Of a stretch of 64,000 bases of DNA, positions 12,001 to 23,423 are shown one piece after another. Position 1 is the first letter of the stretch; every line of letters starts with the position of its first letter. This DNA is from Taenia hydatigena. Its lineage: Eukaryota; Platyhelminthes; Cestoda; Cyclophyllidea; Taeniidae. A program made the position numbers and the translations under genes. The notes below the pieces were generated by a model. That model ran no database searches. It was not told the origin of the DNA and saw only the letters and a list, made by a program, of their open reading frames with translations. The stretch is from assembly GCA_036345935.2 (NCBI GenBank), contig JADWOT020000003.1:20974509-21038508 (forward strand). Direction: 5' to 3'.

Positions 12001-14541
12001 ATTTTGTTACGTAAATAGACATCGAAATGTAAGTGGTAAGAAGTTTTGTAACAGGCTAAAACCGGTTATAGAAACTTTCCTTTTGGATAGGCTTCAATTC
12101 CTGACCGGTTACCAGGCCAGAGATATCATCGACACATCTCTCTATCAATTAATTCACGTTGGCGATGTCGAAGAACTTGCAGAGTGTCACACAACATGTA
12201 AGGATTATTTCTCAGATTTTTTGAGGGTTGAGACATAAGTTTTTGACTGTTCTTACTCTCGCCTTTGCAGTGCTCACCAAGGGTCAAGTGATAACTCGCT
12301 ACTTTCGACTCCTTTGCAAATATGGTGGATGGGTGTGGGCCCAAACGCATGCAACGATTCTTCGAAGCATTCGTGGGTCAAAGATGGACTGTGTAATCGG
12401 TGTAACTTATGTCCTCACGTAAGTTATTTACGAAGAAAATATGATAGTTAATCTGCTTGCTTACAATAAGTGGTACAAGGTTAAGATTTCCATTTTAATG
12501 GCGAAACTTCATCCATGTCTAAAGGGCATTCAGAATTAGTTCCATTGGAACATTTTTATAGACTCTGGTTAGCGTATATTTCATACTATGGCTTCCATTT
12601 TAGGCAAGCAGATTAGTTATAGTAAGCACGTCGTGGTTCAGAAAGTCTCTTCCTCTACGCTAAGGTCTGCACTTTTTACAACTTTTTCCCATAGAAATAC
12701 GGTCAAAATCGAAAACAATACGAGAAGTATTTTTAGAAAAGTTAAGACGCTATTTAACAGCAAGTTTCATCAAAATTAGCAACAAAGCTGACTTCTTATC
12801 CGCAAGTAGTTGTGATGATGGCACCCTATAAGGATCCATGGGTAATGCCTCGTTTTCTGTAGTGAAGTTAAAAAATTGTTTAGCTGAGGCCGCATAATCT
12901 TCAACTACGTTAACCCATTTGCTCTTCTGCCGACTGAGAAGACACAGTGACTAAGTTATCACGCAGGCTTACCTCTGTCCACGTGGCTCTACCCCTGAGA
13001 TTAAAGCGGAACGTGCCAAAAGTTTTAATCCAGGTCAGTGTTATTACGTGACCAAGGTGTGTCGTTTCCCTTCATTTTGAATCCGATGCGACAGCGATAG
13101 TTGATTCTTTTGACCTGCTCGCTGTGTGCTTGTTGACAATTTCATCCACACCATCTCTATGACCCATTTATGCGAAGGGAGTGCTCGCACTCATCTTTTT
13201 GGCATTTTCCTGCTCAGGTGCGCATGCATGCACACACATGAGATGGTGATTCTAGTTCGTGTGTGCTAGTGTTTGTGACTAATTGTCAATGTTGCTACTG
13301 ATGTTGTGACTATCACAGTCATTATAATTCCAATCGAATTTGCTAAACTTTCTGTGTACTGGCCTAGCTTCGCACCATCTTTAGTGCTATCGATAGCAAT
13401 CCGGAATGAAAATTTAAAACATTCGACATGTAATCAACTATTAGCTACGCCCACGAATTTATTTTTAATTGGTGATTCTAAAAAAACTTGTTGGTCTGTT
13501 TGTGGTAGAATTTACACTTCAGCAGCATACTTTTCACGAGGCTGGGAACGATGTAAATAAGCTTTAAAGGTAAAGAAGAAGTAGCAGCGTTAAGTCGGAA
13601 TTTCTGTCCTTAAACGCCTTAAACTTTTTGATAAGTAAATTCAAACTTTGATGTGAGTCGTTACATGCAGCTTAAAATTCAATTATTCCTTTTCTGCTTT
13701 GAAGAAAAAAAGATGTCCGCAGACTGGTGTGTGCGTGTGTGTGTGTGTGCATGCGAATTTGTGCGTTTATGGCGCCAGTTTGAGTTCTTGAGTTATGGCC
13801 CACTTTTTTACACTATCAGCACGTAATTTGAATTGTAAAATGAACAAATTTTCGTATGTCTACACATAGCATGCCAGGCGATGGTCCATACCTTTGACAG
13901 CACAGCTCAAAGCAATGAGTTGATGGTCTCACAATCAGATAAAACAATTTTATCTTTCTCCTAGGGAGATTCAGGCGTCTACAATGAAGTTTGATGTAAA
14001 ACAGCTGCAAGCCGGCTCCTCTGGCACTTCAAATTATGGACGCACATTAATTTCGAAACCCACGAATCCGTGCAGACGTAAACGCTCCTATCCTTCACAA
14101 GATGCTCCACAGATAGGAACCCTACAGTCTCCCAGAAACTTTGCATCAAAATTTTCCATCTTCGATGCCAATTTATATCAAAATTTAAATGGAGGTGTAG
14201 AAAGTGGAGGAGGGAATGAATGGTACATTACTTCTGCCTCTTCAGCCTTTTATCAACCTCCACCTCATCCGAATCACGCCGGTTTAATAAGTGATGCCTA
14301 CGCAAATCAAAATGGGACTGTAGTACAGCAGCTCACTGAGATGCCTGCCCCAGCATTTAACGTAAGGACTATGGAAGAAGTTCCTTATTATGGAGTGTCT
14401 TTTAGCAACACTTCCGTTCCTTCGTCTTCCATCCCCTCCTCCACTAGTGCAAGCAGCTATTTGGACCAGTTAAAAAGCCACCAAGCTGATGCCAATTTTC
14501 CGGAATGTTGGCACGATCCATCCTTTTACTACCAAATTTAG
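9099..14541 (+). CDS. sim: Single-minded-like bHLH-PAS transcription factor
   Basis: Nine coding exons by GT-AG joins: 9099-9624, 10507-10568, 10641-10730, 10778-10895, 11181-11266, 11336-11532, 12091-12197, 12271-12418 and 13965-14541. All phases agree and give 636 residues. The bHLH lies near residues 119-171: a basic region with KSKNAARTRR, then LPDAAKVMLDKASIVRLALN and FLKMR. PAS-A spans about 197-310 (ALDGFPLILSNSGSIMYIGD). PAS-B spans about 340-445 (NMFMFR-like MFMFRANL, FLTGYQARDII, KGQVITRYFRLL, YGGWVWAQTHATI, ending VTYVLT). These favour the SIM branch over NPAS3/trachealess or HIF. Family members are nuclear class I factors that pair with ARNT/Tango and act in neural and midline development; the role here is inferred. 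Oddities: a ~118-residue low-complexity extension before the bHLH, and a Ser/Pro/Gln-rich tail without known domains. The ATG at 9099 was chosen because an AG acceptor lies four bases upstream; an upstream coding exon cannot be excluded. Confidence 0.9.
13722..13752. repeat. GT microsatellite in the last sim-like intron
   Basis: A short run of alternating GT with a few interruptions. It lies in the 1,546-nt intron 12419-13964. Confidence 0.8.
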
Positions 14542-15360
14542 TGTACCATATGAAAATACAACTATGCTTCCGACATCGCCAACCAAGTCAAATGCTTACA
14601 AAAGCGGATAAATGATCGCCACATATTTGGTATTGATGTATTCCCAATTGGTGTGTAAGTCAGCTATTTCGTGCCTACTGTGAAATTTTATGATTATTTA
14701 CTTTGCAAAAATAATCGGTCCCATGTTTTTACGGTTGACAAACTGAAATCTTGTGCGTCGAGACTTGGTAAAGCTGTTCTTACTACAACGGAGCTCCTTT
14801 CTGGTGTCGAGGCGTGAAAACCTCTTATTAGGCGTCAGACTGCTTCATATTTCCTTCAAACGTGCTTATTTTACCTGACGATCCCCTTTCGCAACCAATT
14901 TAGATCCAATTCCGTGAATTAAAAGATTATTTCTGTAACTTTCAGCCCATATGCAAAACCGACTACAGTTAGCTGCGATTCATTTGATTTTGTCACCAAA
15001 TATTTTTAGTTTGATACTTTAATTTAATATCCTTCATTTAACGCATGAAATGGAATGAGTAAATTCTTCTCGCTAAATGTCACGATCTGTTGCTTTTGAA
15101 TTCAAAATTAGAAGACTGGAAAACGATTCGCTAGTACAGGATATCAAAACTCGGTAGAAGTTTGTCACTTCAACACCATAATAATAAGAGTTCTTACATT
15201 AATCTGTGTTGTTAGGGCGTCGTGTAGTAATTGTCGCCATGGGATGAATGGGGTGGCAACATAATCAGGGGTTCGGAATACCGGAAAAAGTCCAGCTGGT
15301 CTGAGTCGCAAGGGCGTTAGCAACAAGAACACGATCGAGCAAAGCCATCTAAAACTTAAT
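14542..15360. other. 3' flank of the sim-like gene, no other gene
   Basis: Contains a possible polyadenylation hexamer ATTAAA at 14918-14923, about 380 nt after the stop codon. No other feature recognised. Confidence 0.35.
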
Positions 15361-15856
15361 AATGAACAAGATCTTTAGCAAGGAGCACAAGTAGATAATC
15401 ATTGGTCAAAACTTACCTAAAAATAAAAGTAACATACAAAATGTCATTTCGTGAGGAGTTAAAAATAGGTCGCAATTGAAAAAAGGGTCCAATTAATTCA
15501 AAGTAATATTTTGGTAAAGCACGAAAAGATTCAAAACCAGACAAAAAATAAAAGTTAGAATTAAATATACAGAGCGAACGAATTAAGATATTAGCAACAA
15601 AAACGACAAAAGAATGCATAAAAATTGGCAAAATAAAATACATAAAAATGTTAAAAATAAAAATATTTAAAATAGAAACATAGATTAAATGAAGTTAAGA
15701 ATGACAAAAAAAGAAAACTGATAAAAAAGAAACACAAACAAAATAATCAAGAAAAGCAAAGCAAAAAAATTTATGACAAAAATAGATAAATCAGAAAAGG
15801 AAAAAATACGATATAAAGTAAAGGAGAAAAGGACACGAAAAACAATAACAGCACAG
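15361..15856. other. A-rich left flank of the tRNA array
   Basis: The plus strand is strongly A-rich, with many AAAA runs and few long T runs. Frames on the minus strand are therefore Phe/Leu/Ile-rich artefacts. It ends abruptly where the first tRNA repeat unit starts. Confidence 0.7.
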
Positions 15857-15925
15857 GGTAGTAGTGTCGAGGCTGAAGGGAGGAGGCGGTGCAAATGGTA
15901 GCTGCCAAGCGCAACAAACCCAACA

Positions 15926-15998
15926 CGCCCGATGTGGGGTTCGAACCCACGACCCCGAGATTAAGAGTCTCGTGCTCTACCGACTGAGCTAACCGGGC
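15926..15998 (-). tRNA. trnK(cuu): tRNA-Lys (CTT), unit 1
   Basis: Full cloverleaf: acceptor GCCCGGT paired with ATCGGGC, D-arm GCTC/GAGC, anticodon stem CGAGA/TCTCG around CTCTTAA, T-arm GTGGG-TTCGAAC-CCCAC type. Discriminator is G and there is no intron. No run of four Ts follows within 60 nt on the transcribed strand. Confidence 0.97.
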
Positions 15999-16345
15999 AC
16001 GCGCGTCGCCTTCACAACACAGCAAGCCCTTCCAACCCTCTCCTCCACCCAACATCACACTCACTCTCGCACAACTACCACAACTTCCCCTTCGCCCACT
16101 TCTCCCCCTACCACCCACCACATTATCGCTGTGCAGCAAGAGGACTGGTGGGTGATGGCCTCTTGTGTACCTACTGCTCCATCTCCTCCCTCTGCCGCCT
16201 TCTGTTGCCATTACACCTTTGCGTACTTACTTCTTTCGCCCCCTACTTGATAGTCGTGGTGTGATTGGAGAGATGATAATAATGATACTGCTGATGTAAG
16301 AAGAGGGTGGTGGGGAGGGTAAGGGGAGGTGAGAAGTGGTATTGT

Positions 16346-16418
16346 GGTTCCGTGGTGTAGTGGTTATCACGTCTGCCTAACACGCAGAAGGTCCCCAGTT
16401 CGAAACTGGGCGGAGCCA
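16346..16418 (+). tRNA. trnV(aac): tRNA-Val (AAC), unit 1
   Basis: Acceptor GGTTCCG pairs with CGGAGCC (one G-T). Anticodon arm TCTGC-CTAACAC-GCAGA, T-arm CCCAG-TTCGAAA-CTGGG, discriminator A. No TTTT follows within 80 nt; a TTCTTCC stretch downstream may act as a weaker terminator. Confidence 0.97.
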
Positions 16419-16653
16419 CGCCAGAGTCGCGTTCGCGCCTCCTTCTTCCTTCCTGTTCCTGCTCACCGGTTAACAGGTGGTGATAACACCGCCTTCTCCT
16501 TATCACCACCATCCAATGCACGCCGACTATTCACATCCACGCAAATTGAGGAAGGAGGGCGTGAATGTGAAGCCTCACTCTCACCACTGTCCGTGAAAGA
16601 GAGTAGCAGACGTTAGTGTTGACGGCAACAATAGGGCCAGACATAAAGACAAG

Positions 16654-16725
16654 CTCCGCGACCGGGAATTGAACCCGGGTCTTCCACGTGACAGGCGGAG
16701 ATACTCACCACTATACTATCGCGGA
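16654..16725 (-). tRNA. trnD(guc): tRNA-Asp (GTC), unit 1
   Basis: Acceptor TCCGCGA pairs with TCGCGGA. Anticodon arm TCCGC-CTGTCAC-GTGGA, T-loop TTCAATT, discriminator G. All six visible Asp copies look identical. No TTTT follows on the transcribed strand; the nearest T run is TTGTCTTTATG. Confidence 0.97.
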
Positions 16726-17037
16726 GACGATCTGCCTCCTCCCCTTCATCACCTCCCCATCCTCCCTCCTCACCCTTCCCTTCGCCTTTTTTAGACCTTC
16801 ACTACACACACCCACACACCCATCTATTCCTGCGTACCTGTTAAAGCATCACCTTCCCCCTCTACCCACTGCCTTCTTCACCACCACCTCAATACCCTCC
16901 TCTCAGTCCACACAGACATCTTGTGTCATTACACAACCTCGCCGACCCATTCCAGCTACCAATGACGCGACACTCAATGCATACTAGAGAAGAAGTACAC
17001 CGAAGGTCCTCACATGTCGGCAGGTGAAAAGTGTGGC

Positions 17038-17110
17038 TGGTTCGACCCAGGCTCGAACTGGGGCCCTTCCGCGTGTGAGGCGGACGTGATAACCACTACA
17101 CCACCGAACC
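17038..17110 (-). tRNA. trnV(cac): tRNA-Val (CAC), unit 1
   Basis: Acceptor GGTTCGG pairs with TCGAACC. Anticodon arm TCCGC-CTCACAC-GCGGA, T-arm CCCAG-TTCGAGC-CTGGG, discriminator A. A TTTT terminator lies about eight bases downstream (complement of 17027-17030), the only clear one among the four tRNA types. Confidence 0.97.
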
Positions 17111-17474
17111 GCACCATTAACATCAGCACTCTTGTCTCCTCCCACTTGCATACCACATCTACCTCTTTGCGCCCACTGCCTCCGCTGCCTCCACCCCCCA
17201 TGGCCTACTCTGACACCTACTACGGAGATCACCAAACAGTATGTAATAGAAGGTACTGAAGCGCACAATCACTGGTGATTCGCGTCATCGTCCCATGCAC
17301 CTTGCCATCTCACCACTGTCTTGTCATCACCCCGTCTGCCCTCCACCAGCTGTTGTTAGACCAGTGAGGAGGAGGGGAGGACAATAGGCGCAGACGAGTG
17401 CACACGGTGGTAGTGTGGAGGCTGAAGGGAGGAGGCGGTGCAAATGGTAGCTGCCAAGCGCAACCAACCCAACA

Positions 17475-17547
17475 CGCCCGATGTGGGGCTCGAACCCACG
17501 ACCCCGAGATTAAGAGTCTCGCGCTCTACCGACTGAGCTAACCGGGC
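17475..17547 (-). tRNA. trnK(cuu): tRNA-Lys (CTT), unit 2
   Basis: Same as the unit 1 Lys gene except G instead of A at position 26, next to the anticodon stem, and TTCGAGC instead of TTCGAAC in the T-loop. Both are compatible with the fold. Confidence 0.96.
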
Positions 17548-17894
17548 ACGCGCGTCGCCTTCACAACACAGCAAGCCCTTCCAACCCTCTCCTCCACCCA
17601 ACATCACACTCACTCTCGCACAACTACCACAACTTCCCCTTCGCCCACTTCTCCCCCTACCACCCACCACATTATCGCTGTGCAGCAAGAGGACTGGTGG
17701 GTGATGGCCTCTTGTGTACCTACTGCTCCATCTCCTCCCTCTGCCGCCTTCTGTTGCCATTACACCTTTGCGTACTTACTTCTTTCGCCCCCTACTTGAT
17801 AGTCGTGGTGTGATTGGAGAGATGATAATAATGATACTGCTGATGTAAGAAGAGGGTGGTGGGGAGGGTAAGGGGAGGTGAGAAGTGGTATTGT

Positions 17895-17967
17895 GGTTCC
17901 GTGGTGTAGTGGTTATCACGTCTGCCTAACACGCAGAAGGTCCCCAGTTCGAAACTGGGCGGAGCCA
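17895..17967 (+). tRNA. trnV(aac): tRNA-Val (AAC), unit 2
   Basis: Identical to the unit 1 copy, exactly 1,549 bp away. Confidence 0.97.
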
Positions 17968-18202
17968 CGCCAGAGTCGTGTTCGCGCCTCCTTCTTCCTT
18001 CCTGTTCCTGCTCACCGGTTAACAGGTGGTGATAACACCGCCTTCTCCTTATCACCACCATCCAATGCACGCCGACTATTCACATCCACGCAAATTGAGG
18101 AAGGAGGGCGTGAATGTGAAGCCTCACTCTCACCACTGTCCGTGAAAGAGAGTAGCAGACGTTAGTGTTGACGGCAACAATAGGGCCAGACATAAAGACA
18201 AG

Positions 18203-18274
18203 CTCCGCGACCGGGAATTGAACCCGGGTCTTCCACGTGACAGGCGGAGATACTCACCACTATACTATCGCGGA
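18203..18274 (-). tRNA. trnD(guc): tRNA-Asp (GTC), unit 2
   Basis: Identical to the unit 1 copy. Confidence 0.97.
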
Positions 18275-18586
18275 GACGATCTGCCTCCTCCCCTTCATCA
18301 CCTCCCCATCCTCCCTCCTCACCCTTCCCTTCGCCTTTTTTAGACCTTCACTACACACACCCACACACCCATCTATTCCTGCGTACCTGTTAAAGCATCA
18401 CCTTCCCCCTCTACCCACTGCCTTCTTCACCACCACCTCAATACCCTCCTCTCAGTCCACACAGACATCTTGTGTCATTACACAACCTCGCCGACCCATT
18501 CCAGCTACCAATGACGCGACACTCAATGCATACTAGAGAAGAAGTACACCGAAGGTCCTCACATGTCGGCAGGTGAAAAGTGTGGC

Positions 18587-18659
18587 TGGTTCGACCCAGG
18601 CTCGAACTGGGGCCCTTCCGCGTGTGAGGCGGACGTGATAACCACTACACCACCGAACC
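18587..18659 (-). tRNA. trnV(cac): tRNA-Val (CAC), unit 2
   Basis: Identical to the unit 1 copy, with the same downstream TTTT. Confidence 0.97.
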
Positions 18660-19023
18660 GCACCATTAACATCAGCACTCTTGTCTCCTCCCACTTGCAT
18701 ACCACATCTACCTCTTTGCGCCCACTGCCTCCGCTGCCTCCACCCCCCATGGCCTACTCTGACACCTACTACGGAGATCACCAAACAGTATGTAATAGAA
18801 GGCACTGAAGCGCACAATCACTGGTGATTCGCGTCATCGTCCCATGCACCTTGCCATCTCACCACTGTCTTGTCATCACCCCGTCTGCCCTCCACCAGCT
18901 GTTGTTAGACCAGTGAGGAGGAGGGGAGGACAATAGGCGCAGACGAGTGCACACGGTGGTAGTGTGGAGGCTGAAGGGAGGAGGCGGTGCAAATGGTAGC
19001 TGCCAAGCGCAACCAACCCAACA

Positions 19024-19096
19024 CGCCCGATGTGGGGCTCGAACCCACGACCCCGAGATTAAGAGTCTCGCGCTCTACCGACTGAGCTAACCGGGC
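19024..19096 (-). tRNA. trnK(cuu): tRNA-Lys (CTT), unit 3
   Basis: Same sequence as the unit 2 Lys gene, with G at position 26. It is the last tRNA before the assembly gap. Confidence 0.96.
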
Positions 19097-19225
19097 ACGC
19101 GCGTCGCCTTCACAACACAGCAAGCCCTTCCAACCCTCTCCTCCACCCAACATCACACTCACTCTCGCACAACTACCACAACTTCCCCTTCGCCCACTTC
19201 TCCCCCTACCACCCACCACATTATC

Positions 19226-19284
19226 NNNNNNNNNNNNNNNNNNNNNNNNNNNNNNNNNNNNNNNNNNNNNNNNNNNNNNNNNNN
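19226..19284. other. Assembly gap (59 N) inside unit 3
   Basis: Sequence matches unit 2 up to 19225 and resumes at the equivalent of 18487. About 810 bp of a normal unit is therefore replaced by 59 Ns. That stretch would contain one Val-AAC and one Asp-GTC gene. More whole units could also be missing. Confidence 0.98.
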
Positions 19285-19384
19285 CTCGCCGACCCATTCC
19301 AGCCACCAATGACGCGACACTCAATGCATACTAGAGAAGAAGTACACCGAAGGTCCTCACATGTCGGCAGGTGAAAAGTGTGGC

Positions 19385-19457
19385 TGGTTCGACCCAGGCT
19401 CGAACTGGGGCCCTTCCGCGTGTGAGGCGGACGTGATAACCACTACACCACCGAACC
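19385..19457 (-). tRNA. trnV(cac): tRNA-Val (CAC), unit 3
   Basis: Identical to the unit 1 copy; first tRNA after the gap. Confidence 0.97.
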
Positions 19458-19821
19458 GCACCATTAACATCAGCACTCTTGTCTCCTCCCACTTGCATAC
19501 CACATCTACCTCTTTGCGCCCACTGCCTCCGCTGCCTCCACCCCCCATGGCCTACTCTGACACCTACTACGGAGATCACCAAACAGTATGTAATAGAAGG
19601 CACTGAAGCGCACAATCACTGGTGATTCGCGTCATCGTCCCATGCACCTTGCCATCTCACCACTGTCTTGTCATCACCCCGTCTGCCCTCCACCAGCTGT
19701 TGTTAGACCAGTGAGGAGGAGGGGAGGACAATAGGCGCAGACGAGTGCACACGGTGGTAGTGTGGAGGCTGAAGGGAGGAGGCGGTGCAAATGGTAGCTG
19801 CCAAGCGTAACCAACCCAACA

Positions 19822-19894
19822 CGCCCGATGTGGGGCTCGAACCCACGACCCCGAGATTAAGAGTCTTGTGCTCTACCGACTGAGCTAACCGGGC
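19822..19894 (-). tRNA. trnK(cuu): tRNA-Lys (CTT), unit 4, with an anticodon-stem mismatch
   Basis: Like the other Lys copies, but base 19867 is T, giving A at position 28 and an A-C mismatch with position 42 (stem CAAGA/TCTCG). The gene may be weaker or decaying; the anticodon is intact. Confidence 0.9.
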
Positions 19895-20241
19895 ACGCGC
19901 GTCGCCTTCACAACACAGCAAGCCCTTCCAACCCTCTCCTCCACCCAACATCACACTCACTCTCGCACAACTACCACAACTTCCCCTTCGCCCACTTCTC
20001 CCCCTACCACCCACCACATTATCGCTGTGCAGCAAGAGGACTGGTGGGTGATGGCCTCTTGTGTACCTACTGCTCCATCTCCTCCCTCTGCCGCCTTCTG
20101 TTGCCATTACACCTTTGCGTACTTACTTCTTTCGCCCCCTACTTGATAGTCGTGGTGTGATTGGAGAGATGATAATAATGATACTGCTGATGTAAGAAGA
20201 GGGTGGTGGGGAGGGTAAGGGGAGGTGAGAAGTGGTATTGT

Positions 20242-20314
20242 GGTTCCGTGGTGTAGTGGTTATCACGTCTGCCTAACACGCAGAAGGTCCCCAGTTCGAA
20301 ACTGGGCGGAGCCA
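20242..20314 (+). tRNA. trnV(aac): tRNA-Val (AAC), unit 4
   Basis: Identical to the unit 1 copy. Confidence 0.97.
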
Positions 20315-20549
20315 CGCCAGAGTCGCGTTCGCGCCTCCTTCTTCCTTCCTGTTCCTGCTCACCGGTTAACAGGTGGTGATAACACCGCCTTCTCCTTATC
20401 ACCACCATCCAATGCACGCCGACTATTCACATCCACGCAAATTGAGGAAGGAGGGCGTGAATGTGAAGCCTCACTCTCACCACTGTCCGTGAAAGAGAGT
20501 AGCAGACGTTAGTGTTGACGGCAACAATAGGGCCAGACATAAAGACAAG

Positions 20550-20621
20550 CTCCGCGACCGGGAATTGAACCCGGGTCTTCCACGTGACAGGCGGAGATAC
20601 TCACCACTATACTATCGCGGA
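20550..20621 (-). tRNA. trnD(guc): tRNA-Asp (GTC), unit 4
   Basis: Identical to the unit 1 copy. Confidence 0.97.
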
Positions 20622-20931
20622 GACGATCTGCCTCCTCCCCTTCATCACCTCCCCATCCTCCCTCCTCACCCTTCCCTTCGCCTTTTTTAGACCTTCACTA
20701 CACACCCACACACCCATCTATTCCTGCGTACCTGTTAAAGCATCACCTTCCCCCTCTACCCACTGCCTTCTTCACCACCACCTCAATACCCTCCTCTCAG
20801 TCCACACAGACATCTTGTGTCATTACACAACCTCGCCGACCCATTCCAGCTACCAATGACGCGACACTCAATGCATACTAGAGAAGAAGTACACCGAAGG
20901 TCCTCACATGTCGGCAGGTGAAAAGTGTGGC

Positions 20932-21004
20932 TGGTTCGACCCAGGCTCGAACTGGGGCCCTTCCGCGTGTGAGGCGGACGTGATAACCACTACACCACCG
21001 AACC
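20932..21004 (-). tRNA. trnV(cac): tRNA-Val (CAC), unit 4
   Basis: The tRNA body matches the other copies. A T at 21009, five bases upstream of the 5' end, is shared only with the unit 6 copy. Confidence 0.97.
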
Positions 21005-21381
21005 GCACTATTAACATCAGCACTCTTGTCTCCTCCCACTTGCATACCACATCTACCTCTTTGCGCCCACTGCCTCCGCTGCCTCCACCCCCCATGGCCT
21101 ACTCTGACACCTACTACGGAGATCACCAAACAGTATGTAATAGAAGGCACTGAAGCGCACAATCACTGGTGATTCGCGTCATCGTCCCATGCACCTTGCC
21201 ATCTCACCACTGTCTTGTCATCACCCCGTCTGCCCTCCACCAGCTGTTGTTAGACCAGTGAGGAGGAGGAGGAGGAGGGGAGGAGGACAATAGGCGCAGA
21301 CGAGTGCACACGGTGGTAGTGTCGAGGCTGAAGGTAAGGAGGCGGTGCAAATGGTAGCTGCCAAGCACAACCAACCCAACA

Positions 21382-21454
21382 CGCCCGATGTGGGGCTCGA
21401 ACCCACGACCCCGAGATTAAGAGTCTCGTGCTCTACCGACTGAGCTAACCGGGC
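21382..21454 (-). tRNA. trnK(cuu): tRNA-Lys (CTT), unit 5
   Basis: A at position 26 and an intact anticodon stem. Its 3' flank (AAGCACAACC on the plus strand) is shared only with unit 7. Confidence 0.97.
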
Positions 21455-21801
21455 ACGCGCGTCGCCTTCACAACACAGCAAGCCCTTCCAACCCTCTCCT
21501 CCACCCAACATCACACGCACTCTCGCACAACTACCACAACTTCCCCTTCGCCCACTTCTCCCCCTACCACCCACCACATTATCGCTGTGCAGCAAGAGGA
21601 CTGGTGGGTGATGGCCTCTTGTGTACCTACTGCTCCATCTCCTCCCTCTGCCGCCTTCTGTTGCCATTACACCTTTGCGTACTTACTTCTTTCGCCCCCT
21701 ACTTGATAGTCGTGGTGTGATTGGAGGGATGATAATAATGATACTGCTGATGTAAGAAGAGGGTGGTGGGGAGGGTAAGGGGAGGTGAGGAGTGGTATTG
21801 T

Positions 21802-21874
21802 GGTTCCGTGGTGTGGTGGTTATCACGTCTGCCTAACACGCAGAAGGTCCCCAGTTCGAAACTGGGCGGAGCCA
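21802..21874 (+). tRNA. trnV(aac): tRNA-Val (AAC), unit 5, with G at position 14
   Basis: Identical to the other Val-AAC copies except G instead of A at 21815, which is tRNA position 14. A14 is nearly universal because it pairs with U8 in the tertiary fold and lies in the A-box promoter. This copy may be impaired or a pseudogene. Confidence 0.85.
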
Positions 21875-22109
21875 CGCCAGAGTCGCGTTCGCGCCTCCTT
21901 CTTCCTTCCTGTTCCTGCTCACCGGTTAACAGGTGGTGATAACACCGCCTTCTCCTTATCACCACCATCCAATGCACGCCGACTATTCACATCCACGCAA
22001 ATTGAGGAAGGAGGGCGTGAATGTGAAGCCTCACTCTCACCACTGTCCGTGAAAGAGAGTAGCAGACGTTAGTGTTGACGGCAACAATAGGGCCAGACAT
22101 AAAGACAAG

Positions 22110-22181
22110 CTCCGCGACCGGGAATTGAACCCGGGTCTTCCACGTGACAGGCGGAGATACTCACCACTATACTATCGCGGA
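22110..22181 (-). tRNA. trnD(guc): tRNA-Asp (GTC), unit 5
   Basis: Identical to the unit 1 copy. Confidence 0.97.
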
Positions 22182-22493
22182 GACGATCTGCCTCCTCCCC
22201 TTCATCACCTCCCCATCCTCCCTCCTCACCCTTCCCTTCGCCTTTTTTAGACCTTCACTACACACACCCACACACCCATCTATTCCTGCGTACCTGTTAA
22301 AGCATCACCTTCCCCCTCTACCCACTGCCTTCTTCACCACCACCTCAATACCCTCCTCTCAGTCCACACAGACATCTTGTGTCATTACACAACCTCGCCG
22401 ACCCATTCCAGCTACCAATGACGCGACACTCAATGCATACTAGAGAAGAAGTACACCGAAGGTCCTCACATGTCGGCAGGTGAAAAGTGTGGC

Positions 22494-22566
22494 TGGTTCG
22501 ACCCAGGCTCGAACTGGGGCCCTTCCGCGTGTGAGGCGGACGTGATAACCACTACACCACCGAACC
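22494..22566 (-). tRNA. trnV(cac): tRNA-Val (CAC), unit 5
   Basis: Identical to the unit 1 copy. Confidence 0.97.
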
Positions 22567-22930
22567 GCACCATTAACATCAGCACTCTTGTCTCCTCCCA
22601 CTTGCATACCACATCTACCTCTTTGCGCCCACTGCCTCCGCTGCCTCCACCCCCCATGGCCTACTCTGACACCTACTACGGAGATCACCAAACAGTATGT
22701 AATAGAAGGCACTGAAGCGCACAATCACTGGTGATTCGCGTCATCGTCCCATGCACCTTGCCATCTCACCACTGTCTTGTCATCACCCCGTCTGCCCTCC
22801 ACCAGCTGTTGTTAGACCAGTGAGGAGGAGGGGAGGACAATAGGCGCAGACGAGTGCACACGGTGGTAGTGTGGAGGCTGAAGGGAGGAGGCGGTGCAAA
22901 TGGTAGCTGCCAAGCGCAACCAACCCAACA

Positions 22931-23003
22931 CGCCCGATGTGGGGCTCGAACCCACGACCCCGAGATTAAGAGTCTCGTGCTCTACCGACTGAGCTAACCG
23001 GGC
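22931..23003 (-). tRNA. trnK(cuu): tRNA-Lys (CTT), unit 6
   Basis: A at position 26 and an intact cloverleaf. Confidence 0.97.
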
Positions 23004-23350
23004 ACGCGCGTCGCCTTCACAACACAGCAAGCCCTTCCAACCCTCTCCTCCACCCAACATCACACTCACTCTCGCACAACTACCACAACTTCCCCTTCGC
23101 CCACTTCTCCCCCTACCACCCACCACATTATCGCTGTGCAGCAAGAGGACTGGTGGGTGATGGCCTCTTGTGTACCTACTGCTCCATCTCCTCCCTCTGC
23201 CGCCTTCTGTTGCCATTACACCTTTGCGTACTTACTTCTTTCGCCCCCTACTTGATAGTCGTGGTGTGATTGGAGGGATGATAATAATGATACTGCTGAT
23301 GTAAGAAGAGGGTGGTGGGGAGGGTAAGGGGAGGTGAGAAGTGGTATTGT

Positions 23351-23423
23351 GGTTCCGTGGTGTAGTGGTTATCACGTCTGCCTAACACGCAGAAGGTCCC
23401 CAGTTCGAAACTGGGCGGAGCCA
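23351..23423 (+). tRNA. trnV(aac): tRNA-Val (AAC), unit 6
   Basis: Identical to the unit 1 copy. Confidence 0.97.
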
